The notes beneath the pieces are model-generated. The model was not told the origin of the DNA. It saw only the letters and a list, made by a program, of their open reading frames with translations, and made no database searches. The translations under genes and the position numbers were made by a program. A stretch of 64,000 nt of DNA, taken from NCBI GenBank assembly GCA_032988165.1, contig JANTQF010000137.1:23405-87404 (forward strand), given 5' to 3'. The stretch is from Emmonsiellopsis sp. PD_33 (lineage: Eukaryota; Ascomycota; Eurotiomycetes; Onygenales; Ajellomycetaceae). This document shows positions 22,457 through 34,612 of this stretch, piece after piece. Positions within the stretch are counted from its first letter, which is position 1, and each line of letters opens with the position of its first letter.

Positions 22457-25400
22457 TCACTTCAAATCCGCCGGCGTCAGCGCCTGCACCACACTCGTCC
22501 CCTCGCTAAACCGAGTCCTAAAGATGCGATTCGCATTCTGGAACATGCCATCTTTCAAACTGACGACGATAAACTGCGAACCCTTGAAGCGCGTCTTGAT
22601 CAGGCGGCCGATATTCTGTGTATGGGACAAATCCAAAGCGGCATCGACTTCGTCGAGGATGTACATTGGCGCTGGCTTGAATTGTAAAAGGGCCATGATG
22701 AGGGAGAGGGCGATGAGAGATCTGTTTTTAAGACGTTACTTAATTTCGTTGCGCAGATTGATAAGAAAACCATTGGGGGAACAATTGTCGCATACCTCTG
22801 CCCACCACTCAACTCCGTCAAACTCTGCTTCCACACCTTGCCCAAAGAAACCTTCACCTCCAATCCATCCGTAATCTCCTTCCCCTCAGGCGGATCCAAC
22901 TTCGCGAACGAGCCCGGAAGCAACTCGGCAAAAATCTGCCCAAAGTCTCCATTGACCTTCTCCCATGTCTTCTGCAGCGCTTCCTTCTTATACTCATCCA
23001 GACTGATAATAGTCTCTTCGATCTTCTTCTTATCCCGAATGACAGTCTTCATCATATTCTTCAGCGCAACCTCCTTCTTCTCCACGCTGTCAATCATGTT
23101 CATGACCTTGGGATTGATCTTCTTCTTCATGCCCTGGAAGCGCTCGGTGAGGTTACGCAGGGAGGCTTTGCATTCGGCGATGTTTTGGCCCTTGAAATCG
23201 TAGGGCGTGTTGGGGCGGCCGAAGAGGTCTTTTTCCTCTGCAATCCACTCATGCTCACGCTCCATGCTGGCGACCAGCTGCGCAGCATTTTGCTGGTCCT
23301 TTTGGAATTTCTCGATTTGGTGGCCTAGCTTTTGCAGATCGAGTCCCTCTTCTGTAATCCGGGCAGCTTTGGAGCGAGAAGCTTCCTCCAGATCACGGAG
23401 TTCGTCGTCAAAGCCAGTTAACTTGGCCTGCTCATCTTCTAATTGCGCCTGGGCGAGATCATGTGCTTTCTATAGTGATGTAAGTAACTGCATCAACGGG
23501 GGCATCCCTTAAGTATTAGGTCCAGGGATCTCACCTTGCACTGTGCCTGCTCACGCTTCAATGCCTCCACTTCCTCCATCTGGGATTTCAGGGTTGAATC
23601 GACCTCAGCAAGCTGCTCCTCAGCAGCCGACAGGTCACTTCCCGCCTGTTCCGAATCAAGTCGCGAAGCTTGCAGTTCCTTCTGCAACGTCTTGACTGAG
23701 ATGGAGTTTTTGCTCAGCCCCTTCTTCAACGAATCCAAGGACGATTGCAATTCGGCAAGTTTGCTGTCTTTGTTGCTGCTGAATTCGTTCATGTCCTTTT
23801 CAATCCGCTTGATATCCTTCGTAGCTTCAGAGTGACGCTTTTTAGCGTCCTCGATGTCCTTCTTGAGTTGCTCGATATTTGCTCGCATCTCTTCCACAGC
23901 ATGGATGATCTATTCCCCTGTTAGTAAACATTAAGAAGGCCGAAAAGAGGAAAATATTAACTTACAGAAGAAGAGGAGTTCCCATTAATTTGCTCCTCGG
24001 TCAACTTAATCTCATGAGTCTTCAGATCAAACTCTTGCTTAGTAGCCCGAGCAAGATCCATCTTCTTCTTCTCCTTCGCCATGGTGTCCTGTAACACTCT
24101 CAGAGCACGTTCGTTCCGCGAGAGCTCGCCCATTATCTCATTGAGCTGCTGCAAAATGACCAGGACGCCACTTGAATTTGGCGAGCTTCCTCCCGACAAC
24201 GTTCCCGAAGGATCATACACGTCTCCTTCAAGGGTAACACTCTTCAGGCGCACCGAAGGATCGAAGGTGACTCTCTTTGCAGTATCGGCATCGTTGCAGA
24301 CCAAGGTAGTTCCGAAAACATACTGCATCGCAGAAGCAACCTCCTCATCGTATCCGATCAACGAGAGGGCAAGGTCGACCTTCCCCGGGGCGATATTTTT
24401 GGCAGCGCCAATTTTCTCAGCTGAAGCCCTGAAGGACGCGATCTTGTTCAAAGGAATGATAGTGACGCGCTTCCGCAGCCTGCCATTTTGGAGTAGGGCA
24501 GTGCCCGTCTCAGCAGTGTCGACGACCACGTTATAAAGACGGCCACCGGCACAAATTTCCAGTGCAGTCCCTGCCTGAGTCTTATCCTTGTCCAAAGTAA
24601 AAAGTTGAGCAACCAACCCTTTAACCTTCGACCTGTCAAAGTTCGCGTAAGGATCGGAGTAATTAAAGTCGATATTGGCTACCTTTCTTCTCATGGAATC
24701 AGCCTGGCCTCGCAGCTCTCGAATGCTCTTTTGCAATCTAGATTCTTCCTGGTACATCTGTTCTTCCTTTCCTGGCTCAAAACCCTGCTTGGTCAAGTCG
24801 GCCTCGAGTTTCTTTGCTTGCTTTCGCAGACCCTCGAGGTCCCTGAGGAGATTAGAGTTTTGTTCTTTCGCTTTCTTCGCCCGGGGTTCTTCCTCCTTGA
24901 TACGCTTCTCGAAATGGGAGATCTTAAGTTTGGCCTGTTCCTGTTCCGTGGCGGTAGCACTGACGCGGTTTCGTGCATCCTGGAGCTGACCCTGGTAGCC
25001 GTTTTCTTGACCTTCCTTTGAAGCAACACCAGTCTGCAATGTCTGGAGAAGTTCCTCCTTCTGTTCAACCTCTGCCGTCTGAGTGTCAAGCTCAGCTTTC
25101 GCGGCGTCATACTTAGCCTGTAATTTGTCGTATATCTTTTTCTTCTCCTTCAACAGATTATGCATTTCGGCCACGGTCTTTTGGACGGTTTCTCGCTTTT
25201 TCGATTCTTCCGCCACGCTCGAGCTCTTCAGATCGAACAGTGTAGCCAATCGTACGATTTCGTGAGAATGCGTCTTAACCTGGTCTTCCAGGGCCTGAAA
25301 TTTGCCGCCCTTTCTCAACTCCTTCTCGCGAATGGCCTTGACTCTCTTCACATCCTCCTCGAGATGGGCAATTTCCCCCTTCAGCTTCGCAATACTATTC

Positions 25401-26394
25401 TCCAAATCCGTAACCTTCCTCTTCTTATTATCGAACTCCTCCCCAGCTAGCCGGAGGCGCTCCCCATTCTTCAAATAATCATGAGCAACGACCAGCCTCG
25501 TAAGCCGCTCGAGATCACTCTGCGTCTGCTGAAAGTCCAAAAACGCCCTCTTCTCACCCCGCAGCTTCTCAAGCTTCGGCTCAATCTCCTCCTTAAGCAA
25601 CCCTTCAATCTCCAAAACCTTCATCTCCTTCTTCGCCATCGTCTTCCCCGCCTTCTCCTTGCGATCCTCAAACATCCTCGTCCCCGCCGCCTCCTCAATC
25701 ATCGACAAAATCTCCACCGCCTTCATATTCAACACCTTCGTAATCCGCCCCTGCATAATCAAGAAATTCGGATTATTGATATTCAACTGCACGCTCTGGA
25801 ACAGATTCTGCACCGTCTGCTGCTGGGCACGGTGGCCGTTGATCAGGTACTTGCTCGTGCCGCCCAGCACAATCTGTCTCGTGACGGAGATGCTCGCGTA
25901 CTCCTCGAAGCCGATGGGCGATTTGGACTTGTCGCGATTGTCGAAGACGATGGTGACGCTGGCTTTGGTCACGCCGGCCTGGCCGCGCTTGTAGATGAGG
26001 TCTTGCAGGTTTTGCGCGCGCACTGTGCTCATGTTTGTGATTCCGAGGACGAAGCAGATGCTGTCGAGGATGTTGGATTTGCCGGAGCCGTTTAGGCCGG
26101 TGATCGAGTTGAACGATTCGTCCCTATTTTTCATTCAATTTGGCAGAAATGATTAGCCTTCTGGATCGTCCCGTATATCCTCCATATCGCAAACTCCTTA
26201 ATCGCACGCGCATCCCAGCATCACCCAAAAGCAAAACATCACATACCATCCTGATATCACAGTGCGCACGGCATATGATTTAAACCCCTAAACCCCAAAA
26301 AGGCACACGTATCAGCAAAAGACACGTTCTTCCCTTCCTCCCTCGATTCCTCCCAGCGCGTGCTCACATCAATAATAACCTCCACAACCCGCAT
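22457..26394 (-). CDS. SMC2: Condensin core ATPase subunit Smc2
   Basis: Six exons (26394-26368, 26287-26247, 26123-23966, 23909-23535, 23469-22796, 22721-22457) join to 1179 residues, the normal length of Smc2. It pairs with Smc4 in condensin to compact mitotic chromosomes. Residues 1-23 (MRVVEVIIDGFKSYAVRTVISGW in outline) come from the two tiny first exons. Walker A is GLNGSGKS (32-39). The globular hinge sits near 530-680 (NVVVDTAETG) between two long coiled coils. The ABC signature LSGGQ (about 1087-1091) precedes Walker B MYILDEVDAALD (about 1111-1122). FGRPNTPYDF, typical of Smc2 and not of other SMC proteins, supports the paralogue call. The signature motif is split by intron 5 (LSGGQ/RSLIALS). 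Confidence 0.96.
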
Positions 26395-27251
26395 GGCTGT
26401 TTATATATTCTTTTCGCGGCGCAAAAAACGCCGCTTTCGTGGGGTAAACGTAAACAAATCGAGATATTCCTAGCCCAGTTCCAGTTTGCCTGTCCTCCCA
26501 AACAAAACGTCGAATGCGCGCGCAGAAACAAATTAGGAGTCGTAAAAAAACCGGCTGATACTGGAATGTTCGAAATGGTTAGATTTTGGTCGTTTTGGTC
26601 GTTTGTGGTCGTCGTTCTTGAGGTGTCGTCTTTGAATCGCGAGATCTGTTTTTGGTTTGTTTTTCTGCCCGCTTGCGGCTCTGGTTGTCGAGGGGAACTA
26701 AGGGCTTGGCGTGTTTGTGTTTTGCTACTTTAGGGCTAGTGCGTATTCTTATAGTCACGTGGACGACTTTGATATGATTAGTCATCTTTGACATTTTCGT
26801 GAGTTGGACGGGGCCATTGAAAACGAAGTGAAGATGAACTTAGCAGGGTCCCCGGAAATAAGGTCGGGATCTGAGAACCCTTGGTTCTCCTTGTTTTAAA
26901 AGAAACATATAGTAGGGATAGACTTAAGGTCCAAGAAATGCTCCTCTGCCGCTGTAGCTACCAAGTCTACAGTAGTATTCCCCTCGAACCGCCAACGCAA
27001 CATATCAACTTGGATAGTATCAACCTATCGACAAATCGCATAGCATTAACTATATTAAAAACGAATGGCTAACTACATATCAAATCAAATTCAAGAAAAA
27101 GAAAAGGAAAGACAGAAAGGTGGAATCTTAATATCTGCAGATGCATTATTCCGGCACCAGGTGCCATCCCATGGATCGTTCCCTAAGAACATACCTTCAA
27201 TCCACATCAACAATTGAAATCGTTGCTTTTATGCTACGTTCTAGTATTTAT
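26395..27251. promoter_or_regulatory. SMC2 upstream region and GDI 3' flank
   Basis: About 860 nt. The part next to 26394 must contain the SMC2 promoter. A compositionally simple G/T-rich block (TTTTGGTCG, TTTGTGGTCG) occurs near 26583-26615. No gene seen. Confidence 0.35.
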
Positions 27252-29104
27252 TTACTCCTGCTCTCCAACGAGGTTAGTGCCCTCGCGCAGGCCCTCGACG
27301 ACCAGCTCGTGGCCCTCAGCCCTTCTATAGATGTCTCGTACGTCATCTGTTCGTAGCCGTGTTAGTTCATCTACGTGTGGCATAACAATTGACTCAACAA
27401 GAAGACCGAGTGCTTACCGGTAGTGGTCTCGAAATGGCTAGTGGCGTCGTAGCTCTTGGAGATGAAGATGTTGTCATTGGCGCCGCTCTCCAGGGGCTCG
27501 TACAATGGGATGGGGGGACCCATGAACTTCTCTTCGATCTTGCCGAGGCGCTCGAAACCAGGTTCCAGCTCAAGGTGATGGTTGGCTTCGTTCTCGGCAA
27601 TGGTCGAAACGATCGCGATGTAGTAGCCCTTAGGGCAGACGTTGTGGGCGGAGGAGACCATGGCGATGTAGATATCTTTGGAACAAAATTAGCAATCGAT
27701 AGGTTTCCTAAAAAGGGGGAAACACTACAATACATACCGTGCTTACGTCCAACTTGGGACTGAGGAATGATCAACTGCAGGGAATCGTTCGAATCGGTTT
27801 TGTCAATGGGGTGGGTCAGAATGCAAATGGCCTTGAGCAGGTATCCGGTAACCCGGACCTTTCCAGGGAAGTAAGTTGGGTCACCGATAATCTTCTTCGT
27901 CTTGGTCTGGAAGGAGAAGCCATCTCCCGGTTCGCCTCTCTCCTTCATGGTGGCCTTGATACCGGATACCTTCTCACCCTCGTACAAAACCTCATCGATG
28001 TTGGTGTTGAGCATATAAGTTCCTCCGTAAATAGCGGAAAGACGAGCGAAACCCTGAGGCAGTTCACCAAGGCCGAAAAGTGGGTAGATATAAGGGGATT
28101 TGCCATAGCGGGCCATCGAGTTGACGTAGAGGCGAATCCGGTCGATGGTCTCCTTGGCCTTGCCGGCCTCCGTGATATAATCATCGGACTGGTAAAGGGC
28201 CATAGAGTGTCCAATGAAGTCCTTAGTGGTGGGTTCCAGCCCGAACTTGTCGTAGACGTCTTTCATAGTGCAAGTGGACAAATTCAAGCCTAGCAGCTTC
28301 GTTAGCGCCCGCATCCAACCAGCATCTCTCGGGGCTAGTCTATCGAACCTTGATGGGTGCTAGGGTTATTCTCATCAAACTCCCCAACCCACTCCAAGAA
28401 CTTCTTCGCCCGGCGCTTTTCAAACAAGCCCATCAGGGAGGACCGGAGTGCCTCCCCGGCGTCGGACGGCACCTTGGCAACAGTGGCCTTGGCCCCACTT
28501 CCCTGCTGCACGTAGCTACCCGCGATCTGTCGGAACTCGAGGTATCTGGTGACATCAGTCGAGACGAGGATGTTGGTGAGCTCTCCGTTGGACATGAGTA
28601 GCTTGGGGACCAGGTCAACGTTCCAGTCATTGGCGCGGCCATATTTCTTCCACGGTTCCTCACCGGGCTTCACGTTCCCGAACTTTTTGAAGAGCTATGC
28701 GATTGTCAGCGATTGGGTTCGAGCAGTGGGGTGGTTGGAAGCGCGGACCGTCTCGATATTGACGGAAGCTGATTCGCTATTCAGGCAGTTAGCATCGTAG
28801 AACACATATCAATAGGGCAGCAGGGATTCCGCCAACTCACCCGCCATAGTGATCATTACGATCGATGTGCAGGACCTTCTGTCCCTTGACACTCAATACA
28901 CTATCCAAGAAACCAGTCAGACCAGGTAAAACCATAGAGCAACTTGTGGACAGCGTATTTACCCGGATAGAACACATTCCGTCAAGCCTGGAGGGTGAAA
29001 GTCGGTCAGCGGAAGCCAAAACACGCAAGCCAGATGTAGCGGTGGGGTAAGGCCATACCAGTGCCCAGCACAACGACATCGTATTCTGGGGCGATATCTT
29101 CCAT
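27252..29104 (-). CDS. GDI1: Rab GDP-dissociation inhibitor
   Basis: Eight exons (29104-29059, 28987-28963, 28900-28841, 28776-28749, 28694-28349, 28289-27738, 27675-27418, 27346-27252) join to 469 residues, the family length. GDI extracts GDP-bound prenylated Rab GTPases from membranes and recycles them in the cytosol, so it is needed for all vesicle traffic. The N-terminal nucleotide-fold motif EYDVVVLGTGLTECVLSG is assembled from exons 1-2. KVLHIDRNDHYGGESAS, RYLEFRQIAGSYV, the Rab-binding region and YPLFGLGELPQGFARLSAIYGGTY are all canonical. The N-terminus is cut into four exons of 25-60 nt. Two donors are weak (GTCCGC after 28749, GTTCGA after 28349), yet both joins restore highly conserved sequence. 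Confidence 0.95.
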
Positions 29105-29722
29105 GATTGCTAGGAGAGGAGTGACCGAAAAATAAAACAGAAACCCCACGGGAGCGGGATAACAAGGACAGAGCTGGTGGTGGGTGGTGGTGGATGGGAG
29201 AGAAATGAAGCTCGGGGCTATGGGCGAGGGAGGTGGTTGACTTCCCCGCAGAGACGCTAGTGGGCCAACCACGGGCGGTATGCTGGCGCTGCAAACTGTA
29301 TCTTGGGCCAGGCAAAACAACAACAAAAACACACATCATTATGCAGATTGATGATACGGATGCTTAAGAGCTGGCATTAGAATATGTGTACCTAGTAATT
29401 CAATTATGTGAATGCCACTTGCTGTGTGGGCCATGGCCTGGCAACCTGGCCGCGTTTGCCTGTCCTCCAGATATCAAAACTTCGGCATACCAAACTACGA
29501 GGGTTGGGGGAATGCGAGGCAGAAGACCGTGTGGAAAATAATGCATTAAATGCTATACAGGCCATCTCAGGCAAACATAATGATACAGTGGTTGATATGG
29601 TCATCTACCGTAATCCTACAGGATGGTGATATAGTACAGAAATGTGGCAAACAGCCAGTTCATGCAGTGGCCGGAGCCTTCCTCGGGTCAACAGCGTCAC
29701 TCGATTGCGGGTCTGATCGTTC
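29105..29722. promoter_or_regulatory. GDI upstream region and MRPL4 3' flank
   Basis: About 620 nt between two minus-strand genes. It holds the GDI promoter, with no recognised elements, and no further gene. Confidence 0.35.
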
Positions 29723-30778
29723 TTACGACGAGCGTGCAGACTCGTTAATGTGAACCGTATCCTCCTCGAGTGTGGAGTCCATAACTGACTCCAGGACTGG
29801 CATTTCATCATTTTCATAAAGCTGTCTTGCCTCCGTCCAGGCATGCCACCGCTCACGAAGAACGTGCTTTATGGCACTTTGGGTACCCTTGACCTAATGG
29901 CGAATTGATAGTGTTAGTCCACCAGGCTTTTCCGAGGACACAAAGGAAACTAAGAAGAGAGAAATAGAAAATCATTGCCAATTGCATCATGCAAATTGAG
30001 CGAAGAAATTAAAAAGTTCAGAAATTTTCGTAAAAGCGATATCATAACCAGTAGGATTAAGCGGCCCAAAGGCGTCATATCGGCGAGTGAAAAAAGTCTC
30101 ATCATAGAAATCCAAAGTGTCCTCAAACACGAAAGAAAAGAAAATCTCAAAAAGGGAAAGGAACATACTGTCTTCATCCGATTCTCTGATTCATAGTCGC
30201 CATAACCAGCGGACAACCGTGCTCTTTCATAGGCGGCAGTTGCTATTCGGTTGCGTTCTTTGGCACAGAGCCAGAAAAGGCGGTGAAGGTCTTCCCACGA
30301 CTTGTTTCGCAATTCTTGGATGGTCCACGACCGTCCTAGACACCACATGTTAGCACGTCGTGTTTGATAGAGTATTGGTGATGACTGGGTGAAACATACC
30401 GTGGGCGTAATCCTCTTCTGGGGTGGGAATGGCCTTGCGGTCTGGGTAAAAGAAGCCCCATAGGCCATGATCGGGGTTGAGAGGGCGTTGCTCCTGTTCC
30501 GCAGGAAGAACAGGGCGTGGGAGAGGATTCTTTTCCAGATATTTGGAGATTGACAGACGCGTCCTAGGACCGGTTCTGTGAATGGCAGAAACGCCTCGTT
30601 GTTTACTGAGGTCACGTTTCTTCGCAGCAACAGCGTGGGTGGTTGAGAATTTGGAGAATTGGAAGGAAGAACGGATCAGGGGGAATTGGAGGGCGGGAGC
30701 AAGGAAAAGAGGAGGCAATTCGGCCAGCGAATGGCCGCCATGCTGGCTGAGAAGACTGGTGATGGAGCGTGGAGACAT
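29723..30778 (-). CDS. MRPL4: Mitochondrial large-subunit ribosomal protein MRPL4 (uL29m)
   Basis: Three exons, 30778-30400, 30335-30169 and 29893-29723, give 238 residues. The protein is the mitochondrial counterpart of bacterial L29 in the large ribosomal subunit. The N-terminus is basic and hydroxylated, fitting a mitochondrial presequence (MSPRSITSLLSQHGG). The core GRSWTIQELRNKSWEDLHRL then FWLCAKERNRIATAAYERAR is diagnostic of the MRP-L47/uL29m family, followed by IKHVLRERWHAW from exon 3. The acidic C-terminal tail (VLESVMDSTLEEDTV) is usual in fungi. An in-frame ATG at 30820 would add 14 residues and cannot be excluded. The second intron, 275 nt, is unusually long for this window. Confidence 0.92.
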
Positions 30779-31494
30779 TGTTGTGAGGTGGGTGAGCTGT
30801 TGACGGGGAAGAGAGGACAACGAATTTTTCGCAGACGGCTGAGTACCTGGCCGCCAAGCCTGTAAGCGAGGTCACGTGGGTCGGGGGCTCCCGCTTGGCC
30901 TTGGCAGGAAAGTCCGGCTTGGCCATGGCAGACATGCGGTGGAGGCCTCGGCAGCAGTGGGAGCCGTCCGTCTCTGTTCAGCGCGAGTGGCGACGGGTCA
31001 AGGATGGCAATGTCCTATCCTATTTGCGGGCGGCCTCTTTGTTGTGCCAGTACTGAAAATATCTACCATGGTGAAATAGAGAGCGTGTCAAGCAGCTTTG
31101 GAGCCATACTATCGGCATCAATCGTCCTCAACAATAGGCAGAGTCTTGAATTCAGGCCCCTCACACATAGCAGCGCAGTATCCATAACGGCATCCAGCAC
31201 TAATAAGCAAACAGAGTCGCTGCAGTTGGCGCAGACAGCAGGAGCAACATCTAGAGATGGTCCGTGCTGAATTGGCTTACTAACCGCGCGTCTATCGCCT
31301 AGCTAGCCGCCGCCAACCGCATCCAGCAACATCCAGATCTGGTGCACTTGGCTCCGGCTCGATGGCTTTTGACCCTGTGCTTTCGATCTCAACGCCCAAC
31401 CTCTCTCTCGCCAATTGACACCGCTATTCCTTCTACGCACCATAGTCCGCTCTCCTAAATCTCCGTTTAAGCCTCTCCAAAGCTGCTTTCCACC
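30779..31494. promoter_or_regulatory. Divergent MRPL4 / NOT2 promoter region
   Basis: About 715 nt shared by two genes transcribed in opposite directions. No gene is seen and no single element is claimed. Confidence 0.4.
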
Positions 31495-33940
31495 ATGAAT
31501 AGGCCAGGTACGTTACTCTGCCTTGTCCCTCATGCTATTGGCATGCCGCCTGGTGAAGCTTCTTCATGACCTGCCCCACGCATGGTGACTGTCGTTTCGC
31601 CCCGTCGACATATATCTTTGCTTGGGGGTTTGTTGTTGCCGGTCTGGAGTGGCGGCAGATACACCTGGCATATATACCCTGCCTTGATACGCACCCTCCC
31701 ATCTCGACCCTCCGAATACCTTCGAGACGATCGCGACCCCCGGGCCTTTTCTTAAGTCGGACAAAATGCTGACGTATTGGGTCGCAACGCAGGTCCTGGC
31801 CAACAGCCCCTCCGAGGGATGTCAGGTTTCCCCGCTCAACAGCAACCCCAAACTCGAACCGCCAACCCATCACTATCGACTTCCCGTCTTCCAAATGGTA
31901 AAATCGGTGCGCTTTTCTTTGGTTGTCCAATATCAGCTCTGTTGTTCAAATGCTGACCCATCTTCCACGGTAGGGGCGGGCGCGAACTGGGGGTTTGGAT
32001 TACCCATGGGGGGAGCTCCAGGGCTACAGAGCAATCAGCAAAGGAATGTGAATACTATGAACAGTTTTGCACAAAGCATAAGCGGGTCTCAACCTGCCAC
32101 GCCTTTAGACCTCTCGTGAGTTACCCAGTCAGCTGGTTATTGTTTTTTCCTTTTGTGTTATAGCTTCATGACCTTGGACGTTCATCCTGGCTACACCACA
32201 CCCGTGCTGCCCTGCACCTCCAAACCAGCGGACTCGATATCTGCACTCCAATATGCGGCGCAGAGGACCAGGTCGCGGGAGAGGAGCTTTCCATTACCGC
32301 TACTTCCAGAAAAAGCTAACACCCGATGTATCCTCCCATAGCGAATTTCCATCCCTCTCTAGCGTCCCTCAGCAATCCCAGTCAGCGAATTCAGGACAAG
32401 CCATCTGGGCGAATGCCAGCCAGCGAGCAACACAGCAAGGTGCTATCCAGAGACAAGGCCAGACACCCGCGACATCCCAACCCCCATCCCGAGTTTCCCA
32501 AGTGCAGTCCCACCAACCACAACCGCAATCACATGCCTCACACGACGACCTTTTCCCTTCCGCAACACAGTTCGCAGTACAACTGGACGATTTCAGGAAT
32601 GGCGGCCAAGGTATAAGCGGTCAGCTTTCTGGGGGAAGCCAACCTCAAACCGGCAATATTGAGGAGTTTCCACCGTTAGGGAGAAACGCTCCAGCGGACA
32701 TTGGCCAGGAAAGACGAGCCAGCCTGCTACAATCGGGAGGGTTCGGCAATTACGGCAGTGGGATGGGGTTCCCAAGCCAAGGCCGTAGCTTACTCGGGAG
32801 CATGGTGAATGGACAACAAGAGGGTAACAGGATGATGTCGCCTAGTGCAACTGGATCAGGTGGTGAGTTGCGACTCTCTTTTTGGCGACTCCGCCAGGTT
32901 AACTATTGCTCTAGTCATGTCCTCAGTGAGGTCTCCTATAGGCCAGGTCCAAAACGGTACCATGTCTCAAGATAAGGAGGTGAGAATTGAATTGCTTTAC
33001 TGCTGCCTACTGATTCGTGCTAAGAAGTCAAAAGGATCTCGCAACGTCAGGCATGCAACGAAATACGCGATCTGAAGGGTTCTCAGAACAACAACAAACA
33101 CAAGGAATGATGCAGCCACCACCCCAAGGTCGTCAGCAACAGCAGGCTGGCGCTTTTGGGGCCGACGGGCAAGACGCGTCCTTGCAGGGCCAAAATACCG
33201 AACAACCACCGGTCTCGCAAATGCCCGATCGAGATAGATTTGGGCTTCAGGGACTACTCGCGATGATACATGGCGACAATCCTGATGTTGGAGGGCTCGC
33301 AGTAGGGCAGGATCTGATGACTCTCGGACTGGATCTGAACCAACCGGAGTACGTTACTCCCTCCTGGCTTTATCTACGTTGTAGTCCAGCCGACTGATGA
33401 TATTCACTTTTAACAGGCCTCTCCATCCCACCTTCGCGTCGCCATTCATATCATCCAATGCTTCAGCGCCTCTTCAAACGGATTATAGCCTCCCAGCCTG
33501 CTACACCGTGGCAAACGTCCAACCGCTGCAATCGCGCATCCCCAGCTTTAGCGACGAAACACTTTTCTACATATTCTACAGCATGCCTCGAGATGCCATG
33601 CAGGAGCTGGTTGCAGAGGAGTTGATGAATCGGAAATGGAGATACCACAAGGTCGAACGCGCGTGGCTGACTCGGGACGACGCGTACCCAAGTCCTGTCG
33701 AAGTTGAGAGGGGACTTAGCGAACGCGGCGTATATCTGTGGTGGGATACCTCCACATGGAAGAAAGTCAGGGTGAGTTTTCTTCGCTTCACAACCACACC
33801 CCCTCCCTACACGGGAATGTAATCTAAATGACTAATAATTCCCACAGCGCGAATTCATCCTCCGCTACGCAGACCTGGACAACCACTTTGAATCCCACCG
33901 GAGTTTAATCCAAAGCGTTAACTTCGCTCGACCTACCTAA
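31495..33940 (+). CDS. NOT2: CCR4-NOT complex subunit Not2 (Cdc36)
   Basis: Not2 is a scaffold subunit of the CCR4-NOT deadenylase and transcription-regulation complex. Eight exons (31495-31507, 31793-31906, 31974-32115, 32342-32862, 32942-32979, 33035-33348, 33417-33771, 33848-33940) give 529 residues. The first exon is only 13 nt. The N-terminal half is Gln/Pro/Ser-rich and disordered with two short anchor motifs, LDLSEFPSL and EEFPPLG. The C-terminal NOT box runs from FGLQGLLAMIHG through DLMTLGLDLNQPEPLHPTF, FYIFYSMPRDAMQ, RKWRYHKVERAWLTR and REFILRYADLDN. Intron 3 (32116-32341) is 226 nt and could contain an in-frame 108-nt cassette (see findings). The exon 5/6 boundaries are the least certain, with an AAAAG acceptor at 33034. 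Confidence 0.92.
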
Positions 33941-34612
33941 TAACAGCCAGCCAGTTTAGTTTGGTTCCGGGGCGGGGGAGAATTTTTTAACGGAATGACC
34001 CTTTGCCACGTTTCCATCCCTTTTCTAGCATACGCAATACTTCTGCACCTCAAACACGCCCACACGCTCCACATTCAAATTTTCCCCCCCATAACCTATC
34101 CCGTCACAACAGCAGGTAGATAACTGTCCACAAGTTAAAATAAAGGCTTGTCAGTCATATTATACCGTCGCGATCTTTGGAAGAAAGAGGTAGCCAGCCA
34201 AGTAGCTAAGCTAAGCCAAACAATTGAAAACCATCCGTCTACGCTACTAATCTACTTACTATTCCGGAACAAATTCATTGCCAACCTCTTTTCTTCTTTT
34301 GAATTTTTTTATACTATCGAAACAAGCCTTTTCCCCTTTTTTCCCCTCCAGCTCCCCTGTCCAACATCGACAGGGGGGTTATGTATTAGTCATCTATGTA
34401 TGGCCTGCAACCGCGACGTCGCGAGATAATAATTATGCAGCTATGTACATACATCGTAATTGGGCTTATATAAATCCATATGCGATGTAGGTATCGTAGA
34501 TAGTAGGTACATATACCCGCGCTTGTCAATTATGAGGGGGGTAAGGAAATATTATTATTAGATTTATGTGTATGTTGGATAGTATGTGTAGGGTAGTGCA
34601 GACAAGTAAAGA
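33941..34612. other. Convergent intergenic region NOT2 / thioesterase
   Basis: About 670 nt, pyrimidine-rich then AT-rich, with the 3' UTRs of both genes. No gene seen. Confidence 0.35.

Noticed and set aside
25481..26095. 204-codon ORF antisense to SMC2
   Set aside because: Shadow of the conserved Smc2 head domain; Leu/Arg/Val-rich with no domain of its own.
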